A stretch of DNA of 35,411 nt from a virus. Both the position numbers and the translations under genes were made by a program. Positions 32,226 through 35,411 of this stretch are shown here, piece after piece. A model generated the notes under the pieces. The model was given only the letters and a program-made list of their open reading frames with translations. It ran no database searches and was not told the DNA's origin. How positions within the stretch are numbered: position 1 is the stretch's first letter; each line of letters starts with the position of its first letter. The stretch covers positions 1 to 35,411 of the IMG/VR virus record IMGVR_UViG_3300001533_001107; one strand, 5' to 3'.

Positions 32226-34489
32226 TTGCCCTCCTTGATAATTACGCCGTTGTTTCGGCAGAAATGCGGGTGCTTGTCGATGTGCTTTCTAGCGGAATTA
32301 CACGACAGTCCCAGCTCTTCAGCCACGGCCTTGACGGTAGCCTGTCCGGCACCGCCGCAGGCTTCGATAGCGGCCTCGGTTTCGAGGCGCATGGTCTGCG
32401 CCTTCTCTTTGGCGGCCTTCTCTTTGGCGATCTGCTGGGCCTTCCACGGTGGTTCCTCTCCGGCGGCTTTGGCGTCGGCCAGCAGGTTCCAGTAGTCGGC
32501 TTTGTGGGTGGGATAGTCGAACCAGATCCGGATCGGCTTCGGCGTTGCGAACTCACGGAGGGTGCCCTCGATGCGCCAGCCAGACATGTGTTCGGCTTTT
32601 TCGCGTCCGGCGAACGCGGCCTTCGACAGGTCCGTCGAGTGACGCGACCAGCGAGCCTGGGCGGCTTTCAGGAAGCGTTCCGGTTCGGCCCTGTCCAGTT
32701 CGTCGATCTGACCAGGTACCTGTCCTATGTCGCGGATGGCCTGCTCGATAGAGGTGCACACGGCCTTGTTGACTACCTCCTTGCGGCGGTTTGCATCGAT
32801 TTCCAGTTCAATGAAGTCAAGCACGGCATCCGGATCCCGGCCGAATACGCCGGAACCGGCCGCCCGGTCAATGCTGCGTTTCTGGCCCTGGGAGCCCTTG
32901 GAGTGATGATGGCAGTAGATGACAGCCGCCGAAAGCGCGGCCGCGATCTTGTCGAACTGATTGCAAAAGGTCGCCATATCCTCCGCGCTGTTCTCGTCAC
33001 CGGTCTGCACCTTGTAGATCGGGTCGATGATCACGGCGATGTAGCCTTTGCGGTGGGCCCTGCGCAGCAGCTTCGGGACGAGCCGGTCCAGGGGTACCGA
33101 GTGACCGCGCAGGTTCCATACATCGATGTTGGACAGATTGTCCGGTTTCCAGCCCAGCTCGGTGTAGACATCCTTGAAGCGGTGCCAGCAGGACCGGGCG
33201 TCGAGTTCCAGATTAAGGTAGAGAGCCGGCCCACGCTTACACGGCAAACCCATCCACTCCCGGCCCTCGGCCACGGCGATGCAAAGCTGAATCAGGGCAA
33301 ATGACTTGCCGGCTTTACTGGGGCCGGTGATCAACAGCTTGTGCCCAGTCCGCAGAACACCCGATATCAACTCGTCGGCTAATGCGGGGAGATTGTCCCA
33401 TACACCGGCAAGCGGCTCCGGGTCCGGCAGATCATCCTTCAGATCCTCCACCCAGTCCACCCAGTCCGTCCAGGAGCGTTTACCGCACGCACTGCTGATC
33501 ATATACTGGGGTTTCCCGTCGCGGGATACCCCAGGCAGCCTTGAGAGCCGCGAAGGATTACGATTCGCCGGGTCAACCTTGAGGCCGTTCTTCTCGACGA
33601 TCTTGTAGAGATAATCCACACGCTTCCGGTACTCGTCGCGGTCGGCCGCATCCACCTTGACCAGGGCATGAATAGACTTGTTGCCTGAGTGCACGATTGC
33701 CGAACACGGGAGGTACAACTCCCGGATTACGGCGAGCTGCTTTCCGAGATCCTCGTCGTCGGCTTCGAGAAGTGCATGACGGAAGGCGGTGACATTCTCA
33801 TCGCGGACGCCGTTGCCGTCAAGCGGGTTGATCCGAATCCACGCGCCAACTTCGGGATTGGTGTCGCCGATGACCTTGCCGATGTCCCCCTTGCAGGTGC
33901 CCAGTTCCTGGAGCAACTGCCCCGCCGTACGGCCGTACATGCCCTTTTGCGGAAGCCATTTGGCGAGCCGGTCATTGAACCAGGTCTCGGTCACGATACC
34001 GACCAGCTCCTCTGACTCGAACATCGCCTCGAGATAGCGTGACAGGTCACCTGGCACCCAGTCTGCAGCCGGCGGCGGAATCTCCTCGGTGGCCAGCCAA
34101 TTGGAATCGATTACGGCCGGTGCGTCATCGAAGGATAACGGCTTTTTCTTTGGTGCGATATAGATTGAATCGTCCCAATCAAGGGCGCCGTCGCCGTCAT
34201 CACCGAATGCCGTGGAGGTCGGGATCTTTCCGCCCTGCTGTTTGACCAGGTCGACCAGGCTGGCAATGGTAACGCGGCCGGTGCCGTTGCCTCGGAAGGA
34301 TTCCCATTTCTCGACACATTCGCCCTTGTGGTAGCGGTCGGTATCCCGGCGGCTCCATGCGTCGAAGTCGGATGCTGAACAGCCTGCATCCTTTAGGGCC
34401 ATACCGACGCGCATCCACTCGTCATAGGAGAGGTTGCGGGGGTCGATCTCATCTAGGCATGCGCGTGCGCGGTCGGTGTCTTCACTCAT
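32222..34489 (-). CDS. Primase-helicase (PriCT-2, AEP primase-like and RepA-like helicase)
   Basis: A 755-residue replication protein. Residues 1-85 are a PriCT-2-like helical domain (NLSYDEWMRVGMALKDAG). Residues of about 145-345 look like an archaeo-eukaryotic-type primase, with SGNKSIHALVKVDA (sxH motif, H274) and NPSRLSRLPGVSRD. From about 365 a RepA/KaiC-like helicase core has Walker A GPSKAGKS (389-396), AVIIDP (485-490) as Walker B and VIYCHHHSKG. The C-terminus has a small HTH (TVKAVAEELGLSCNSARKHI). It would both unwind and prime DNA. The ATG overlaps the zinc-ribbon gene; AAGGAA is upstream. Confidence 0.85.
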   Translation of the reverse strand: MSEDTDRARACLDEIDPRNLSYDEWMRVGMALKDAGCSASDFDAWSRRDTDRYHKGECVEKWESFRGNGTGRVTIASLVDLVKQQGGKIPTSTAFGDDGDGALDWDDSIYIAPKKKPLSFDDAPAVIDSNWLATEEIPPPAADWVPGDLSRYLEAMFESEELVGIVTETWFNDRLAKWLPQKGMYGRTAGQLLQELGTCKGDIGKVIGDTNPEVGAWIRINPLDGNGVRDENVTAFRHALLEADDEDLGKQLAVIRELYLPCSAIVHSGNKSIHALVKVDAADRDEYRKRVDYLYKIVEKNGLKVDPANRNPSRLSRLPGVSRDGKPQYMISSACGKRSWTDWVDWVEDLKDDLPDPEPLAGVWDNLPALADELISGVLRTGHKLLITGPSKAGKSFALIQLCIAVAEGREWMGLPCKRGPALYLNLELDARSCWHRFKDVYTELGWKPDNLSNIDVWNLRGHSVPLDRLVPKLLRRAHRKGYIAVIIDPIYKVQTGDENSAEDMATFCNQFDKIAAALSAAVIYCHHHSKGSQGQKRSIDRAAGSGVFGRDPDAVLDFIELEIDANRRKEVVNKAVCTSIEQAIRDIGQVPGQIDELDRAEPERFLKAAQARWSRHSTDLSKAAFAGREKAEHMSGWRIEGTLREFATPKPIRIWFDYPTHKADYWNLLADAKAAGEEPPWKAQQIAKEKAAKEKAQTMRLETEAAIEACGGAGQATVKAVAEELGLSCNSARKHIDKHPHFCRNNGVIIKEGK

Positions 34490-34664
34490 GGTCTGGTGTT
34501 CCTTCTTTCGTATTAGGTGGATTGTTTCTGTCTAATAAACTGTTCGGCTTCTTTGATTTCATCTGACACCGCTTGCACCACGCAAGCAGTCCGGTGTGGC
34601 CGACGGGCTTGCCGCATCCGTGGCATAGCCGCCGCTTCATCCTGAGTGCGTCAATCCCGTTCAT
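34482..34664 (-). CDS. Small zinc-ribbon protein
   Basis: A 60-residue protein with CHGCGKPVGHTGLLAWCKRC, two CxxC pairs typical of a zinc ribbon, then a Lys/Pro-rich tail. AGGAGGTGA lies before the ATG, which overlaps the Lar-like stop, and its end overlaps the primase start by 8 nt. It may bind nucleic acid or a replication partner. No named family is assigned. Confidence 0.6.
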   Translation of the reverse strand: MNGIDALRMKRRLCHGCGKPVGHTGLLAWCKRCQMKSKKPNSLLDRNNPPNTKEGTPDHE

Positions 34665-34906
34665 GCGTCACCTCCTGCCGAACAATCAGGTGCAGGGTAC
34701 GGCTGACGCCGCCCCTGACCTGTGGCGTTAGATTGTCGATGATTCCATTCTTCGGGCGAGTCAAAGACAACACCGCACGCAAAACATCCGTACTGAATGC
34801 CCGGGTAATCGGGATTTGAAAATGAGTCGGACTCGGAACCAGCTTCTCCGCAAAACGGACAATCTAACAAATCCTTGGAGCCTAGCTCGTTTCGCTCTTT
34901 TTCCAT
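34661..34906 (-). CDS. Lar-family restriction alleviation-like protein
   Basis: An 81-residue protein starting at 34906 with AAGGAAGG upstream. It has the Lar-type zinc motif: LLDCPFCGEAG, a spacer with NPDYPGIQYGCFACGVVFDS, then EEWNHRQ. Lar of the Rac prophage modulates host EcoKI restriction. Longer open frame upstream is not used, as it overlaps the methyltransferase in another frame. It starts one base after the restored methyltransferase stop, making a methyltransferase plus anti-restriction pair. Confidence 0.75.
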   Translation of the reverse strand: MEKERNELGSKDLLDCPFCGEAGSESDSFSNPDYPGIQYGCFACGVVFDSPEEWNHRQSNATGQGRRQPYPAPDCSAGGDA

Positions 34907-34907
34907 G

Positions 34908-35411
34908 TCAACCTTCCTTTCTCGCAGGCTCAAGGTCTGCATTCGCCAGATACTCGGACCACTGCGCGGCCATCGCCTTTCCAACGCCTGGAAACGTGCG
35001 GCTGCGCTCCTTCCAACGGTTGGAACTTGGCGGCAACTTGTTTTGCCCGCTGTCACACTGGTTTCCCCATACACACCAACCTGCCTTCGATATATTCTGT
35101 AGCTTTCAACGCGGGTAGCCCCTTGAGCCACAGGCATGTCTTTTTGCTGGCATCATGTCCGAACATCCAGGGCTGGATGATCTGGTCGGGCTTCCGCACG
35201 CGGCTGGAAATGATGCTCACCGGGTTCTCAAGCGCGATGTGCGGCACGGGTGCCCCCAACAACAAACGCACGAAGGCCAACGCGTCCTCGGTCAATTTCG
35301 GATCGCGCAAGCCTCGTCTCGTCCAGTGCATTCCACTCACGGACAAGTAGGTGCATGGCGGGTGGGCAATCATCAAGTCCCACCGCCCCGGCGTCAGCAG
35401 GTCGCGCACGT
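34908..35411 (-). CDS. Phage Dcm-like DNA methyltransferase, 3-prime part, frameshifted
   Basis: The gene continues past the right window edge. The visible part contains the motif AHPPCTYLSVSG (PPC-type, similar to motif IV of cytosine-C5 methyltransferases), then HIALENPVSII (ENP instead of ENV), SKKTCLWLKGLPAL. The frame ends early at 35053, but one base less in the CCCC run at 35065-35068 (GGGG on the minus strand) continues into GNQCDSGQNKLPP, RWKERSRTFPGVGKAMAAQW and a stop at 34908-34910, matching the usual end of the family. It could protect phage DNA from restriction. Function is inferred from the family. Confidence 0.75.

Overview
The window is a large part of the genome of a tailed bacteriophage (or an intact prophage region). 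Nearly all genes lie on the minus strand, in tightly packed ATGA- or TGATG-coupled runs. No bacterial housekeeping gene and no integrase are visible. A major tail (tube) protein and a tape-measure protein of about 584 residues, with no visible sheath protein, suggest a siphovirus with a fairly short tail. Base composition is moderately GC-rich. A lipobox lipoprotein and several Sec leaders fit a diderm host, but the host cannot be named from the sequence.

Layout in the direction of transcription (high to low coordinates): (1) 34.9-31.1 kb, anti-restriction and replication: a partial phage Dcm-like methyltransferase, a Lar-type zinc protein, a small zinc-ribbon protein, a PriCT/AEP primase fused to a RepA-like helicase, and then a compact region with two 39-bp direct repeats, an AT-rich tract and a strong hairpin that could be a replication origin. 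Small ORFs and HTH proteins follow. (2) 31.1-26.6 kb, packaging: terminase small subunit, a ParB-like/PAPS-reductase-like pair resembling IbrB/IbrA, a plus-strand island of three genes ending in an ASCH protein, and terminase large subunit. (3) An initiator-like tRNA-Met(CAT), then portal, scaffold, major capsid protein, two exported decoration-like proteins, a strong terminator and the head-completion genes. (4) 19.2-8 kb, tail: completion proteins, tube, chaperone-like protein, tape measure, several large tail or fibre proteins. (5) 8-5.4 kb, a sigma-70-like factor, a papain-like protein, a lipoprotein, a permuted-papain hydrolase and a holin-like protein. (6) A divergent regulatory region at 5.1-5.25 kb flanked by two tiny DNA-binding-like proteins. 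(7) 5.1-0 kb, recombination: orphan ParB, a HARE-HTH-like protein, RusA, an SbcC-like ATPase and the start of an ERF annealing protein.

Two things stand out. Four proteins encoded among the virion genes begin with clear Sec signal peptides, which is unusual for tailed phage structural genes. In addition, four otherwise coherent genes (methyltransferase, tape measure, tail fibre, papain-like protein) carry five single-base frameshifts, mostly at short homopolymers. These are most simply assembly errors, though decay or programmed shifts cannot be excluded. The most novel-looking items are the putative origin whose iterons are also translated as a repeated peptide, the IbrAB-like pair inserted between the terminase subunits, and the exported virion-like proteins.
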